Shown: positions 34,194 through 48,383, counted from the first letter of the stretch. The stretch: DNA of 64,000 nucleotides from Selaginella tamariscina (GCA_003024785.1 PUQB01000057.1:596127-660126); one strand, 5' to 3'. Numbers and translations are program-made. The notes: generated by a model not told the origin, from the letters alone.

Positions 34194-37100
34194 ACTCCCC
34201 GCCTTTGAAAATGTCAACGTCCTCGTTGACGTCCAACTCCAAGACTAGATAATGTTAGAAAATTAACTAAAACTAACATATCACTCTATGTGAGTCAGCC
34301 AAAAGTTCACATAATTTTATTACCCCCTTGCATTACGAAGCCAAGTACTTCAAACTGTTGTCACTAAGTCGTAAACCCAGTGTAGGCACCACCTGCGACA
34401 TGAAGTCACTTGGAGACCTTTTACATGTCTAAAATTGTCACCCGATGCACACAACACAATAATTAATTTCTTTACTTAACTAGAATTTATATTGGAGGTC
34501 TAGTTAGTGTTGTTGCGCCCCTTGGTTAACAAGAAATAAAGGCTTGCTTTATTCCTTAATATTAAAGGTTATTGACGACCTCTGTCATCTAGCACACAAC
34601 AAGCAGTTTGAGTTAATCTCAAATGCTTGACCAAACGCCTTTGCATTTCTTTGATTTTCCAATGGTTTACATTTGCACATGTTATAGTATTATAACCTTA
34701 TATTTTGCATTTCTCAATGTTTTTCATTACCCCTTTATATAAGGGTATGCTACTATACCTATCCCTCATTTATATAGCTAGCCAGACTAAGTATGGATTT
34801 TTATTAGAATTAAGCTCTTTTCCGATACAAGAGTATTATTCGTAAAACTTTGTTCTTTATAAACATGTCAATCTGGCTAAAGGCGATCACAAAGGCACAA
34901 TGGCTGTACACATGTATATAACAAGTCCATGTTAACCTACCAATTGTCATCCACTTAGTGTGTTATTAACATAAATTTATTCCTGATAAGAATCAAATTT
35001 AATTAAATCTGCGACCAAGTGTGATAACTACCATTTGTCTTTCGCAACCAACTTGTACTCTTTAATAACACCAACCAGTTTAGGGAACAGATAAGCTAAT
35101 ATACCTTTTGTATAAACCAATGTGAAAGCCAAGAAATTCAATCTATCTCTAGTGCCTCAATCGATAACCTTTAGATAGTACGTGTCTCAACTGACACATT
35201 TATATATCATTTTCGAAAGAGCACAACATACTAGATGCCATTCAATAATTTCTAACTTCCATCTCATTAAGTTCAAAATTAACATACTAAAGTATAGCAT
35301 TTTTACTAATTCGAGCAATTAGTGTTTTTGACAAGTAACTTCAAACTAATCCTTAATCCATAAACATTTGCAATTTCGATATTAATACTTCGAATGAATA
35401 ATGATTATTTTAATGTTCAAATCCTAAGTTTACTAATTAGTTGTTATACTAGTGGATATAACCTTACAATCATATTAATTTGTTGAAATGCTACAACTAT
35501 AATATAAACATGGTCTTAGTTTATATGAATCGAACTTCAGTTTTAAGATGGAAATATAATGGTACTTGAATATTTCGAAGAATCGTTCAGAGACTAAGAG
35601 GAATCATGAATGAGTGTTTAGTTCATCTAACTTAATTAGTAAGATATTATTTTCCACACTAATATTATCATGACACCAAAGTGCCACACTAACTTCATGT
35701 TTTAGTTATATCCCATAATTCAGTAAATTTCCCAAACATGAATAAGATATCTAGTTCAGTACGTTGAATTAAGATATATATTATCCATTTAAACACTTAG
35801 CAATCCACAAAGTATCACATTGCTTAAGCAATGTTTGAGAAATGCCTTATTTCTCAACTAATTTGAAAACACGTTTCAAATTATCACACTAAGGTATTGC
35901 TTTACCAAAGTGTCAAACTCAAATCCGCTTGAGTTTTTATATTTCATGATTATGGTCAACTCATGTGATGATAACTAAGTCTTAATATTGAGAGCTCCAA
36001 ATTCAATATTTAAGAGATATTATACCATATTTTAACAAGTCATTTATAACCAATCTTAAGAAGATTATCACAAATTCTTCCATAGTCTAGATCTCAACAA
36101 ATGAGGTGATAGGAAACCTCATATTCTTGAACGGATACTAAACCATACGTTAGGAACCTTGAATCATGATCATCAAGAAGGAACATCAACTTCTTGAGCT
36201 AATCATAAAAACTCAATATCGTACTTTCACGAATGTTGAACTAAACTCAAGGACAACCATCAGATCTTGAGATAGAACTTGTAATGAACCCAAGGAACAC
36301 CATCAACCTTGAGACAAGAAAAGTTCTACTTTTCAATATTTTGAAGGATTGAAGATACATGCTTTATTTGTTCTTTAAGTGCCCACATTTGCAACCATGA
36401 TGAAGAGTTAAGAAACCATATTTTGAATAATCATAATCGACTCTAAAATGAAATTAATATTGAAAACTAATACCAACTTCTAATTCTCACCGAATACCAA
36501 CTCCCTGACAAGGTACATGCAGTTAAACCTCTAATGAAAATCCGATTGTTATTACCTCGTCGGTAGTTCTCAACATAAGTTATCAAACTTAGCAAGTTTT
36601 CTTACTTAGTCGATAAACAAAGTGGAGAATCCCAAATCATGCTCTTCTTAACTAAGGAATCACTCTTTTGTTCAAAGCTTATCTCCATATTTGGAACAAC
36701 ATTGCAAATTTTAAGCTTAAAGAGTTAATAATGAAAATGTGCAAGTGTGCGCCGAACACCTTCACTATGCAAGTCTTTCAACACTTAATAAATTGAAAAA
36801 TGTATACGTATGTTTCCAACATTTTCATTTTTGGTAAACCATGCCATCTACCCTAAAACTCTATCAATAAGAAAACGAAATCCTCAAGCTATTATCCCAA
36901 GTCTTTTTCATGATCTCATATGAAACAACTTCATAATCAAATTAGTCAAGCTAGCTAACTTGAATACAAAGTGCGCGCTTACAAATAACTTAGGTTTCAA
37001 ATTATACATGTTCAAATTAGGTAACTTGAACTTAGTAAATTATTCCGCATAATGGTACTTATAGTTAGCGTCATCAAATATTGCGAACATCGGATAATAC

Positions 37101-37837
37101 TTTGATTATATTGGATCCTTAAACCAAATGCTTAACATATTTATCATATGTTAATATTCAACATTCTGTTGTATTATAAGTTCATCACCATAGTATGCTT
37201 CTAAAGTTACACTCTCGAAAACATGCACTATAATGAGAGTTCATTCTACTATTTCTGTCAAAATGTAGTGTTCACTCTTATGTTTGAATATGCCCTTTTT
37301 CCGAAGTCAAAGACACACATTTGAACATAAGTCTTTCCTCGGTTGAACACTATTGTTAAATTATATTGAATCTTGACCTAAGCCAAAACTCAACGGACAT
37401 TATCTGTTTTCAAATCATGTGTTATCCCAAATACAAACACTTTAAAATGAAAAATTTCCAATAATGTGTATACTCAGGATATCCCAAGACCCACTCCACA
37501 AGACTTAGTTTGTAAGCCAGAACAAACTCACATGTCATGTCTTGTGAAAGTATATGGTAAAGTAACATAGACAACCATAAAGTAAATAACCTGGTATACA
37601 ACTTGGAAGTTAATATCCAAGTGTTACCTTCAACATTCGAGTCCATAACCCACACCCACTTACCAAGCAGGTGTTCTCTAAAGAGTTATATATCTCAAGA
37701 CCAACTCTCCATGCAGAATTCAGACATTAACCGAAAGTAATAGAGTACTTTAAAGATTTAGAATTAACTAGACCCTAAAACACCCTACAACTTTAGGTAG
37801 TCTTATTGACCATAGAGAACATGGCTCCGATACCAAT
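34194..37837 (-). mobile_element. Internal region of the LARD-like element
   Basis: 3.6 kb without any domain I recognise in either direction; open frames are short. Near the left LTR it contains the phrase GTCAACGTCCTCGTTGACG, a perfect 8-base inverted repeat around a short loop. Base composition is even and moderately AT-rich, unlike the host genes. Confidence 0.6.
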
Positions 37838-39532
37838 TGTCAGAGTTTTAACTTGAAGGGTTAAACGTGGCCACCAAGTGGCCTTTCAACGTCAATTGTG
37901 AGCAATGCTAAGTCTTCCAAGATGACCCAAAGAGTCTAACTAAGATGCCTAGTTAAATAGAAGACTTATCCCTAGAATGACCATCCCCCCAAACCCTAGA
38001 GGATATCCCGAGTAGACTTTAGGATCCTATCCCAATAGACCTAGACAGGCTCATGTTCTAACCCCACAAAGAAGATGTGTTTCACACATGCCCTTGTGAC
38101 AGAGCTAAGGCATCGTCACTTACCCTTTAAGGAATCACCCTCATTTGGGAGTACAACCCCTTTAAGGTGATAAGGGGTACTTTGAACCATGACTAACCCT
38201 TAAGGGTTTGGGTGGCCAAGTAATACCCGAGACCTAGGGCTAGTACTTAGTAAGGACATGAGTGTGCGTCGTAGATAGACACAAGTGTTCTGCTAAGTAA
38301 ACTCCCTAAGGTTAGGTTTGGATAATTCTAAGTACATGACCTTGCGAGTGCCTCACAAAAGGGCTCATGTTAACAAGCTTAGGTTGTTCAACCCCTAGTC
38401 TTTAAGGAGAACACTCCCCTAACCAAGTGTGCCAAAGCACACCTAGTTACGAGACCTAACCTCCTTTGAGCGGATGCTCAAGGCTTAACACTCTAGTGCA
38501 AGCACAAACATGTCTGTTTGCTAGAGTATCCATCCCATAGGAGACAAACCCATAACACAACCCCAAAGGCCGTGCATCGGGTGTTGTATCGTGTGACGTC
38601 TAGCCTAGTGTCACATCTCCATGTGACATTGCCTTCCACAATGTGGGTTATCATGCCATAGCCCTTAGATTCAAGAGTTGCACCAAGTGCCACAAACATG
38701 GCTTTTAAATGCCAACTCTAGAACCCTTAGTGAACCCTCAGGAATTAGGTAATGTGAATTTGTCAAACAATATCCACGCACATAGTTGAACAAAGACACG
38801 AATGTGCCCTGCTTGGTCATGAGTGCTACACCTAGCTTGACATGGAGGGAGAGGCTGGAGACAAGCCTCAACCTCTACCTCTTGGAACGTGCATTCCAAC
38901 AAGACTTTCTAGGCATGGATTCGCCAATGTTAAGGGTGAGTTACCCTGAAGGTGGAACAAATCCCTGTCATTTGGAAGTTAACAGAGGGTTGTGCCTTGA
39001 TGACACAAGCGAGCTTGCACCGGGAAAAGAGTAACGAACTCAGTCATGAACCCAAGAACCCTCACTCCTACATACTCTACCTTATTTATATGATGGATCC
39101 CCTCATCCTCTTTTCTACATGTGTAAGTGAGCTGGCACGGAATCTCAGCCCCTTAGATAAATTAATGGTATGAGCCTATAACTCACCCTTACTCCTACCC
39201 TAAACCCTACCCAAGGGGGTGGGGTTTTTAAAGTGTGGGTTAGGGAAACCCTAGGGTTAGGTCAACCCTAGGGTGTTCCTAAACCTACTTAACACGTTGA
39301 ACTCATCTACATTAACCAATCAACCTAACTAGGACATCAACATCAGAGGTGGATTTTCTAGAAGGTAAGTTCTAGCTTCTTCCTGTAAATACCTTAGTCA
39401 GACCATCACCAAATACTCAAGTGCACTAAACGGGCATGTTTCCTATTACATTTAAGGTCCATCAACATAATATAGTAAGTAACAACAGTCAACGTTCAAA
39501 GTAAAGGGTCGAGTCATAGTAAAAACTATGAC

Positions 39533-41059
39533 GTTTTAAGTTAGTACAATAGTGGCAAATGAGGTCCACTTAGGTTTCTCACCAACTTCACTAGTTACAA
39601 CTTTGGTAGCATTCCCATCCAATATAAATTCTTGATTGTGCTTCCTTGCTTGGCTAACTGTTAACGTATAATTCTTTAGTTTTTACTCATGTTCCTACTT
39701 GTGAGGTAAAAATGAGAAAATTGTGATAAAATCAATTAGAACAATGTTGATAGCCTTCATCAACTTCACTATTAGGCATGTTGGGCCCCATGACATATAT
39801 GACATACCTATAATGTTTACCCAAATTTTTAGTCACCAAATTTATGTTAATATCCATATCTGTTAGAAGCTATGTTTATGGTTGTCATGGTTTTCAATGA
39901 TGAAGAAGTTAGCAATAACACCTTAATTTCAAAAGGATCTATTATAAAAATGAGTAATCATAAAAAAGAAGACATCTTGTCTTTAATAATTAAATCCTTA
40001 ATTAATCTATTTCATTGTTAAATCTTACACATTTTATATAATAATGAAAATCTCGTGCAATGTTTCAATATAGAATATCAACAACATTGATCATGAATGA
40101 CAATCTTAAATATTTGTTTGGCCCTCTCAAGTAATCCTCTTACATGTTTCTAACATTGTTTGGGTTAAGATTAACATATATTGCTCTTATATCAGGAAGT
40201 CCTTTTGATGTCAAAACTAATAAGTCTTTATAATTTGCGTAGATTATTGACTTTACAATGATGTTATCCTCAAGGATGTTTATCCACTTTGCAAGACTAT
40301 TAATTTGTTAGATTGTTTAGGTTAGAGTTATGGTTTATTAAGTTAAGTTGTATTTAACTTCTAAATATTGATAAGTTTGAACGGCTAATGAAGATATTTT
40401 GGAGACTGTTTTGAACACTATAAATTTCTGGTCATGTCATTTAAGCTGACTTTGACTTCAACTAGTTTTCAATGCATAATCAATGAACTTTTTATTGATA
40501 TGTCAAATATTATTATGTATGATGTTTTGATCCATGGAGTTAGTTCATGAGAGGATCATCTATGTGATACATAATAAGTTTTGTTATTGAAAGTTGAAAA
40601 TTTTGTGTTTGGTTCAATAAATATCACTTATTAAGGTATTGCATTTTTCACAAGGGTTTGTAAGTAGATCTAGCAAAGTTACATGTAGTACGAAGTTTCA
40701 TTACTCTTGTGTGATTCAAGAGGGGTTCATGTTTCTTGATAAGATGCATTATTTAGGACGTTTATTAATCTTTTGTTAAATCATATTATTTCTCTTTGAG
40801 AGTTAATTCAATCACATTTACCTTTTTGGTGAATGTGGAAGTGTCACCATGCATTTGATCAGTTAAAAGAGTTAGTAATAACTTCATTTATGCTTTAATA
40901 CTTAGATTTTATTTAGCTTTTATTTATAAGTGGACACATCACATATCGGCCTTAGAAATGTGTTTATACAAACAATACTCATGGCAAAACAGAGCATGCT
41001 CGTGTTTTTATCCAACTGTGGGCGTGGGATCTTGGCTGAGAAGTTCTCTTTACTAGGTT
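39533..41059 (+). mobile_element. Very degenerate retroelement-like stretch
   Basis: Weak similarity to a gypsy reverse transcriptase around 40,480-40,760, from the order of hydrophobic and D/H-rich fragments only. Many breaks; no ends found. The rest is AT-rich sequence without features. Low confidence. Confidence 0.25.
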
Positions 41060-41251
41060 CTTGAAAGTTCACAAAAGGGTTCTAGAGTTGTCATCTGCAA
41101 GTCACGTTTGTGACACTAGGTGTAACACACGGTACAACATTGAGGGACACCCTTTAGGGTTGTGTCATGGATTTAACACCGAGGGGTTGGATATTTTAAT
41201 AAGCATGCTTGCTTGTGCTTGCATCATAATGCTAAACTTTGGGCATTTGCT
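41060..41251 (+). mobile_element. LTR fragment of the LARD family
   Basis: GGTTCTAGAGTTG, the CACGTTTGTGACACT block and TGTGCTTGCA appear in the order of the complement of 38,490-38,730. It is a piece of the same LTR in the opposite orientation, cut off at the junction with the transposon fragment that follows. Confidence 0.6.
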
Positions 41252-43671
41252 CAAAGAAGATTAAATTAACAAATATTTGCAGGTGACAAATGATGATATA
41301 TTTGTCCAATGGGTAAACTAATTTAAAAGATCTAGGCAAGAATCTATTGCATGTCAACGCGAGAAAGAAGAATATTGCCATAACGCCTTCTCTTATGGCA
41401 ATCCTTTAGCAGTGGAAAACCAAGTTGAACTTGATAAAGGAGGACGCTACAAATCATGATAAGCCTTACAAATGTTTATTGTCAAATTCGGAGACTTTAT
41501 AGGGTAACATCATTGACTATAGAAAACCATTTCAAATGTTTGTGATAGATTGGTAGGTGTCAAAAATTCCTTCTTTATAAAAGGTGCTAGAAGATTTCGT
41601 CAAGAAGCTTAGTTGTGCAAGCATGTACAAAGAAGGTATTTATTATTTAATTCTTACACACTTACCTAATACCTTTGTCTTTATGTATTTATTTCTTGAT
41701 TTTTGCTCATGTCACTGATACTTTGCCTTCATCTTCGCCAAGAAGAACAAACATGCTGGACAATGATGCATCACCCAAGTATATTGATACAGTTATTCAC
41801 TTGGTTGTTAAGAATGCGCCAAATAATTTTAAATTTCTAAATGACTGGTCATGCATTTGTTTTCGCTCCAACAGGCCTGAACCCTCATCCGATATATTGA
41901 TAGCTGAGAGGGATGTATTCGGCAATGTACATTATCTAGCAATTACAAGTTAAGTTGCATGCAGCATCGTCAACTTAATCAGGGGTCCTCACAGTGATGC
42001 ATGGGTTTTTGACTACTGCACTAAGGATTCTATCTTGAAGGAGTGTTAACTTCAGGATACATGTGTGTTTGCTATTGGAAAGGATAAGAACTTGAACAAA
42101 TGGATAGAGAGGTTCTTAACTGACTACCCTAACAAACCCATATAGAAGTATTTGGGAAAGTTCCCTCTCGAGAAGTGCAACAGCTTTGAAGAGAAATACG
42201 ATTCAATATTGGAGTTTAAAGACGATCTTGAACTAGATATCACACCAGAAGTTACCTCAAGGAGCATAGAACATTTAATTACTCCACTGAACATGGAAAC
42301 ACAATAGAAAAAACATAAGATGTTGAATGATCTTCCAAGTGGCTAAAACCTTCTTCGCCTAGCCAGAAGGTAATAGTGAAAATAAATTGTTAATGAATTA
42401 TTAAAGTAACAAATAGTTGTAAATGAGTATAACATAAGGCACTTTTGTATATTTTGTGTATATTTGTACATAAAATAAATTCTCAAGAACTAATGAAGCT
42501 TTTAATTCAAACATGGGTCACACATTAACAAAGTAAATAATATACCTTGGTAATTATAAGGCTAGCTAATAATCATTTTACAAATGTAATAAGGCGATTG
42601 GTTACTTAGATATTATAAGCATGTGGTCGACTATTGAGAGATTGTTGTTCGAGAATTAGAAGGGCATGTTATCCCAAGTACAAAATTACAACACCCTTTT
42701 TGGCTTAAAATAAGGTGGTGAGAGGAGATTGAAATGATATAAATGAGCACAAACGACATAAAAGCTAGTAATGATGTGGAAGTGCAAACCCCACACTTTG
42801 TTAAACAAAAAAACCAGAAACCTAAATCATACTTTGGCTACTACAAGAATCTTTAAAAATTAATTATCGTCCTCATTACTTCAGGTATGTCATATAACCA
42901 ACTTATTTGGATGGATCAATTATCAATATATATGAAATCATCATAAAAAATAGTATAGTGAAGGTTGCATGGTTCAAATGCAAAAAAGACAACATGAGAA
43001 GAAAAGTGAAAGGTATAATAAATACCTAGACAAAACATGATCTTCTAATCATAAAGACCCAACATGTTTTGTAAATGTTAAATCCATTCAATATAGGTGA
43101 TGTTAAGAAGCGTTGATAAAGTCACATTAACAAAACTATAAAAGAATGAATGTCTTTTGAAGCTTAAAGTAATTACAAAATATAATATATTTAATATTCA
43201 TAATTATAATAAATTGTTTAATAATAATACCAAATTGTTTACTTAACTATATAAATTTATAAAAAGATATGGAAAATTGATTTTGTATATATATATATTA
43301 TTACTAGTACCAATTTTTAATTAATGTTATATTTAAATATTAATATTTAATAACAACATAAATATTTATATAATGTACCTCTCATGCTCTTTAATAAATT
43401 TTATATTAGGCCCATATAATCTTAAATATAATATATTATATAACTTAATTCTTTCTACTTTTATAATGTTATGAATTTTTGATTCACAAATGCTATAATT
43501 TATTAAGGGTCAATTATAAAAATAGAATGTTATAAAGAATATTCTGTCTTTAAACATATATTATTTTAAAGAATATACCTTTAATATTAAAAATTGCTAA
43601 TTAAATCACTAAAATTATTAATTATATAGAAATGGGACTATAAACATGCCCATTTTTAGTTACAACATGCA
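41252..43671 (+). mobile_element. Rearranged fragment of the 13.8-kb transposon (copy B)
   Basis: 41,252 to about 42,592 matches the complement of about 51,255-49,905 (the methyltransferase-like gene and the spacer after it). It includes VFDYCT, the same motif as in the full copy. At about 42,592 it jumps to sequence matching 61,102-62,157 (the end of the transposase gene and the right terminal repeat). It ends TGCA followed by TA at 43,672, exactly like the full element. The order differs from the full copy, where the two parts lie about 11 kb apart and on opposite strands. Coding frames are broken, so it is a non-autonomous derivative. The left end is lost in LTR sequence. Confidence 0.8.
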
Positions 43672-44695
43672 TATATATAGAACCTTACAACATGTTTCAT
43701 TAATAAAAAATAATAATTAAAATGAAACAAATTTAATATAAGAGACAAAGGAACAAATGACTCCGAATTTAATAAATTCAAGATATAGTAATAAATTTGA
43801 TTAATAAATAAAATATAAATACATTATATCTATATATATTGAAGGAGATATGCATACATGCATCATTATCATGAGATAAAACTAGGAGATATACACTTGC
43901 TTGTGTGTGAGAGAGATAGAAATATAAAGAATTCTTGACATAGCCTATAATGCAGCATATTCCTTAGCACACATGGCATATGTATCACACATGCCAACAC
44001 AATAGCTTAAAATGAATATACTAGAATCATTTATGCACGTTGTAACTAAAATGGACATGTCTATAGTCCCATTTCTTAATAATTAGCAATTATAGTTATT
44101 TAATTAGCATTTTTTAATATTAAAGGAATATTCTTTAGAATAATATATGTTTAAAGAAAGAATATTTTTTAGAATATATGTTTAAAGACAGAATATTTTT
44201 ATAACATTTTATTTTTATAATTGACCCTTTAATAAATTATAACATTTGTGAATAAAAAATTCATAATATTATAAAAATAGAAGGTATTAAGTTATATAAT
44301 ATATTATATTTAAGATTGTATGAGCCTAATATAAAATTTATTAAAGAGCATTAGAGGTACATTATATAAATATTTATGTTGTTATTAAATATTATTATTT
44401 AAATATAACATTAATTAAAAATTTGTACTAGTAATAATATATATATACAAAATCCTATATAGTCAATTTTCCATATCTTTTTATAAATTTATATAGTTAA
44501 GTAAACAATTTGGTACTATTATTAAACAATTTATTATAATTATGAATATTAAATATACTATATTTTTATAATTTTGTAATTGCTTTAAGTTTTAGAAAAC
44601 ATACATTCTCTTATAGTTTTGTTAATCATGATTTTATCGACATTCACCAATATCAAAATGGATTTAACATTTATAAAACATGTTGGGTCTAAGTT
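43010..44695. repeat. ~650-bp inverted repeat formed by two transposon ends
   Basis: The right end of copy B (about 43,010-43,671) and the start of copy C (44,034 to about 44,695) are inverted copies of each other, 362 bases apart. Both derive from the right terminal region of the transposon. As RNA or single-stranded DNA the pair could fold into a long stem. Confidence 0.75.
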
Positions 44696-45965
44696 TTGTT
44701 ATTTATGTTGTTATTAAATATTAATTAACAAAACTTTCTAAGCATACCTATGAGAAGCTGATAAAAAGATTGGCATTTTTAGCTAAGCCAAATCTCACAA
44801 CCAAGCAATACCATAAGTTATCGTCAGAATGTAAAGTTGCCGACACTAACCACTACAACAACAAAATATGGGAGAAGTTCAAACACACATGATTCATGTG
44901 AGAAACTCTTGGCCAATCACAAAGAGCTACTACAGGAAGAGAACAAAGTGCAGAATACTGGGTAAGTAAATTGTTTTCATAGGATTTATCTCGCCAATAT
45001 ATCAATATGTCTCTTTTTTAATTTGTAAAGAGCCAAAGAAATTATAGCAATTGATTTTGCCCAGGTTGATTTCTTGCCTTAAGGACAAGGTCTTCGCCAA
45101 ATGGGTGGGAATTATGGAATCATGCATGAAAGGAACACTAAAGAAGAAGCAGACAAGTGAAGGGAGCCTTTGGAAAAGTCTACAAAAAAAACCTAATAAG
45201 ACTCCCAAGGCTAAGTCTGTTCAAGTTGTAAAGGATGTAAACAATAACTTCAAGCTCACATGGTTGAAGCCTTTGAAAGGAACAACGGTGAAGGAGATGA
45301 ATGTGTTAGCTAATTTGGTGGCTAATAACAAATTACAGATTAACAACAATAGCCACACCTCTCCTTTTCATCTCAAATAATAGAGCTGAAGACGATTAGG
45401 CACTTCAAGGAGTGGTTGGGAATATATTGTCATAAACTGGGTTGGACCTTGGCTTCAACATATGAAGAGGTCAACAAATATCTATATGTGACAAACGATG
45501 ATATACTTGTCCAATGGGTGAACTAATCCGAAGATCTTGGCAAGAATCTATTGCATGCCAATGCTAAAAAGGAGAACATTGCAATGACACCTTCTCTTAT
45601 GGTAGTCCTTCAGCAGCGGAGAATGAGTTGAACCTTATAAAGAAGAATGCTATGAATCATGACAAGCCTTAAGATGTTTGTTGTCGGATTCATAGACTTT
45701 ATGGGGTAGCATCATTGCCTGCAAGAACTCGTTTTAAATGTTTGTGATGGATTGGCATGTGTCAAAAATCCTTCTTCAAATAAGGCACTAGAAGATTTAG
45801 TGGAGAAGCATTGCGGTGCAAGCATGTATAGAAAAGGTATTTATTATTAAAATTTGGCACACTTAGCTGATACCTACGTTTCAGGTATTTATTTCTTTTT
45901 ATTTTTGCTCATGTCACCCCGGTACCTTCGCCTTCGTCTTGTCAAGAAGAACAAACATTATTAAA
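44034..45965 (+). mobile_element. Rearranged fragment of the 13.8-kb transposon (copy C)
   Basis: Begins with TA then TGCACGTTGTAACTAAA, the terminal repeat in inward orientation. 44,034 to about 44,690 is the complement of the right end of the full element. After about 44,735 it matches the complement of about 51,985-50,690, the middle of the ParB/methyltransferase-like gene, including frames like FKLTWLKPLKGTT (near 45,245). It stops abruptly at about 45,965. No second terminal repeat was found. Confidence 0.75.
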
Positions 45966-48355
45966 CTGAATTTTATATGAAACGATGTTGATTCCAGGTG
46001 TATTAATAAGGTTATTCACTTTGGAATCTATGCTTCTGTGGCTTCCCCCCGACCTCCAGTTGGTCACTTGGTATGCCGTGGCAATTTCTTGGACCTCCTA
46101 TTAGAGGTCTACTTCTCCTATAATGAATACGTCCAATAGGTAGGCCAGGGATGGCTGCTTCTTCGTCATCATCTAGTCCCCCACCCTAGTCCGAGAGGTG
46201 GTACTCGTGGGTCAAAACTCCGATGATGGTGCCCAGACTTGTTCTGCAGAGACAGATATCAGTCCTCCTTTAGTGGGGAACTGGACCCGCTGGTGCTCCT
46301 AGTCATGCTACACCTTCGTGCCCCAAAGCCAAGGGCAATCGAGGAGTAAGTCAAACCCCCCTTTTGTGTGCATGTCGAGGATGACAATGTTTACCATTGA
46401 TTTATACCCTCCTCATGATGCCCTTGGGCGCCACCTTGGTTTGATTTGCCATCCGTATGAGTACGGGTGAGGGCTCCGGAGGTGGCATCCTCAGCTTTTG
46501 GTGGAGTTCTGTTGACATGATGTTCACACCTGATCTTGATATCTTTCTCATTTTTAACAGCATTCTCTCCTATCTAATCAATAACTTTTATAAGAGCTTC
46601 ATGCTTATTAGTAATGTTTATTTAATCTACATGGGCAACCTCTCTCTTGGCTTGCCTATTATCTCTTTCTTTTCTAGAGATGAGTTTCATTTCATGATCA
46701 AACTTCACTCAAATCCCTTCTTTAATTGAGAATTCCAATGAGATCTAACACAATAATGGTGAAATTTCTCTGTGGTCTCCAATTTGTCTCACAGAATTTC
46801 TTTCGAGAAACAATGTCAAGATAGCCTTCTTGAGTACAAGATATATCCCTACACTTATAGTTCTATTCATATTCAAACCTCTTAGCCAAACTCCAAAGTT
46901 AAAGGCACAAATTTACTCTGACCGCATGCCATGTTAGATTTCTTATTGATAACTCACACACATTATTACATATATAAAGGATTTCATATAACATGCCTCA
47001 CATTACTAAGATGAATACATGAGAAGCAAGCTTGGAGATTCCCTACCTACTTCCATTCATGCCTTTTCACTTCCATATTCCTTTTTGCCACTGTCATAAC
47101 CATCATAACCATTTACCATTCTATCACTATAAGATTTTCTTTTATTAAGGACTTCCTCTCCTAAAGATTTTTACCATTATCAAGAATTTTTTACTTCGTA
47201 GGTTTTCCAATGGCTTGCCTACCTCTTATTTCTCCATGGTAGGCTATCTTATGAATGCATTTCTTATATGCCCTTTCTGACCTTCAACAATATTTGATCA
47301 AAACAATTATTGAAACACGGCAATGGTGAATTGTAATGGTAGGGATTTATGCAGCAGCAATATATGGAGTTGTGTGTTCCTTACCATAAAGGTATGTTCT
47401 CCATGTTAGCAATCACACACATGTATATACATAAACACACTTATTTTGGAAGTATTCACAATTCTTGCAGAACTAGCATGATGATAATGGTTGCAATTGA
47501 TTCATTTGCCGTTGTGCAATATCGTTGCTTAATCTAGGTGAGAAGGTCAATGCACTAGTTAACAGACTAAATATTTTTTAAAGATTAAAGTCCTTTTCTT
47601 AAACCCTAACAAAAAGGCAAGTATATTTTGTAAAATCGTGACCTTAAAATATATACCACTATAAACCTCAAGACTTAAGCTAAAAAAATATTTTAAGTGA
47701 AAAACTTGTAAACTATTGTTTTAGCAAGACAATATGAACAATGTACATGTGTCGATGAACCTTATAACAGAGATTTTTGTTGGTTAAATTTTTTACCAAA
47801 TCTAAAGATTGTTGAAGAGTGAATAGAGGTTTGCAAACACAGACCATGCAATGGTACTATTTCTTGTTAAGTCTATAATTTGCCTTTTCATTTTATTATG
47901 ATTAGGCATGTGGGTGCTAAACAATGTTAGGTATATAGCACAATGGAATGTTTGCATTAAAAATGCTAGATAATTTGAGATATGGTGTACAAAGAGTTTC
48001 AAGTTCTTCATGGAACTCAACTTTGAGAGAAAGTGATTATAAATGACATTTTCTAACCATTTTTACTTATTTTCTTTTGTTTTATAAAATATTTGGAATA
48101 ACTTGGTTTTTCATGTTTGTTTCTTTATTTTATTTTTTTTTAAGTTAATGTGGTAGATAAGCATATTTATTGTTGAGGGTGAAGTGAAGTTTATCCTATA
48201 GGAAGTTGGGAAGATAAGAATACCTTACATATCAACCTTCTCAAAGAGGGTGTAAGAAACATTATCAACCTTCTCCAAAAAGGATGATGTCCAATTTCAG
48301 ATAAACATACCTACAAAAGGCAATCAAATGTCATTTTTTCAGGTGGTGTTGCACA
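45966..48355. other. Gene-free stretch
   Basis: 46,020-46,460 is GC-richer and may be old retroelement sequence; the rest is AT-rich. No domain recognised in any frame. It ends at the TA preceding the left terminal repeat of the transposon. Confidence 0.4.
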
Positions 48356-48357
48356 TA

Positions 48358-48383
48358 TGCACGTTGTAACTAAAGTGGGCATG
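48358..48383 (+). repeat. Left terminal inverted repeat
   Basis: Starts TGCACGTTGTAACTAAA and ends TGGGCATG; it differs from the complement of the right repeat at four positions. Preceded by TA (48,356-48,357). Confidence 0.85.

Larger units (their letters stand above)
28904..39532 (-). mobile_element. Large non-coding LTR element (LARD-like), nested
   Basis: Two long, clearly related terminal repeats flank a 3.6-kb non-coding interior. Right LTR 37,838-39,532; left LTR 28,904-34,193, interrupted by a gypsy element and by an inverted, shortened piece of the same LTR at about 29,103-29,435. The element lies on the minus strand. Next to the right LTR is the complement of a plant-type primer site (GCTCCGATACCA, 37,825-37,836), and next to the left LTR is a purine-rich tract on the minus strand (34,194-34,207). 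LTR ends are TGTCA/TGACA-like. I see no gag or pol, so it would depend on another element. The two LTRs show scattered substitutions and small gaps throughout, indicating an old insertion. No clean flanking duplication was found. Confidence 0.8.

Noticed and set aside
38786-39173. Frames inside the large LTR
   Set aside because: The same frames are disrupted in the partner LTR and match no protein; LTR sequence.
46457-46729. 90-codon hydrophobic frame
   Set aside because: No family match, no splice or promoter context, surrounded by broken repeats.
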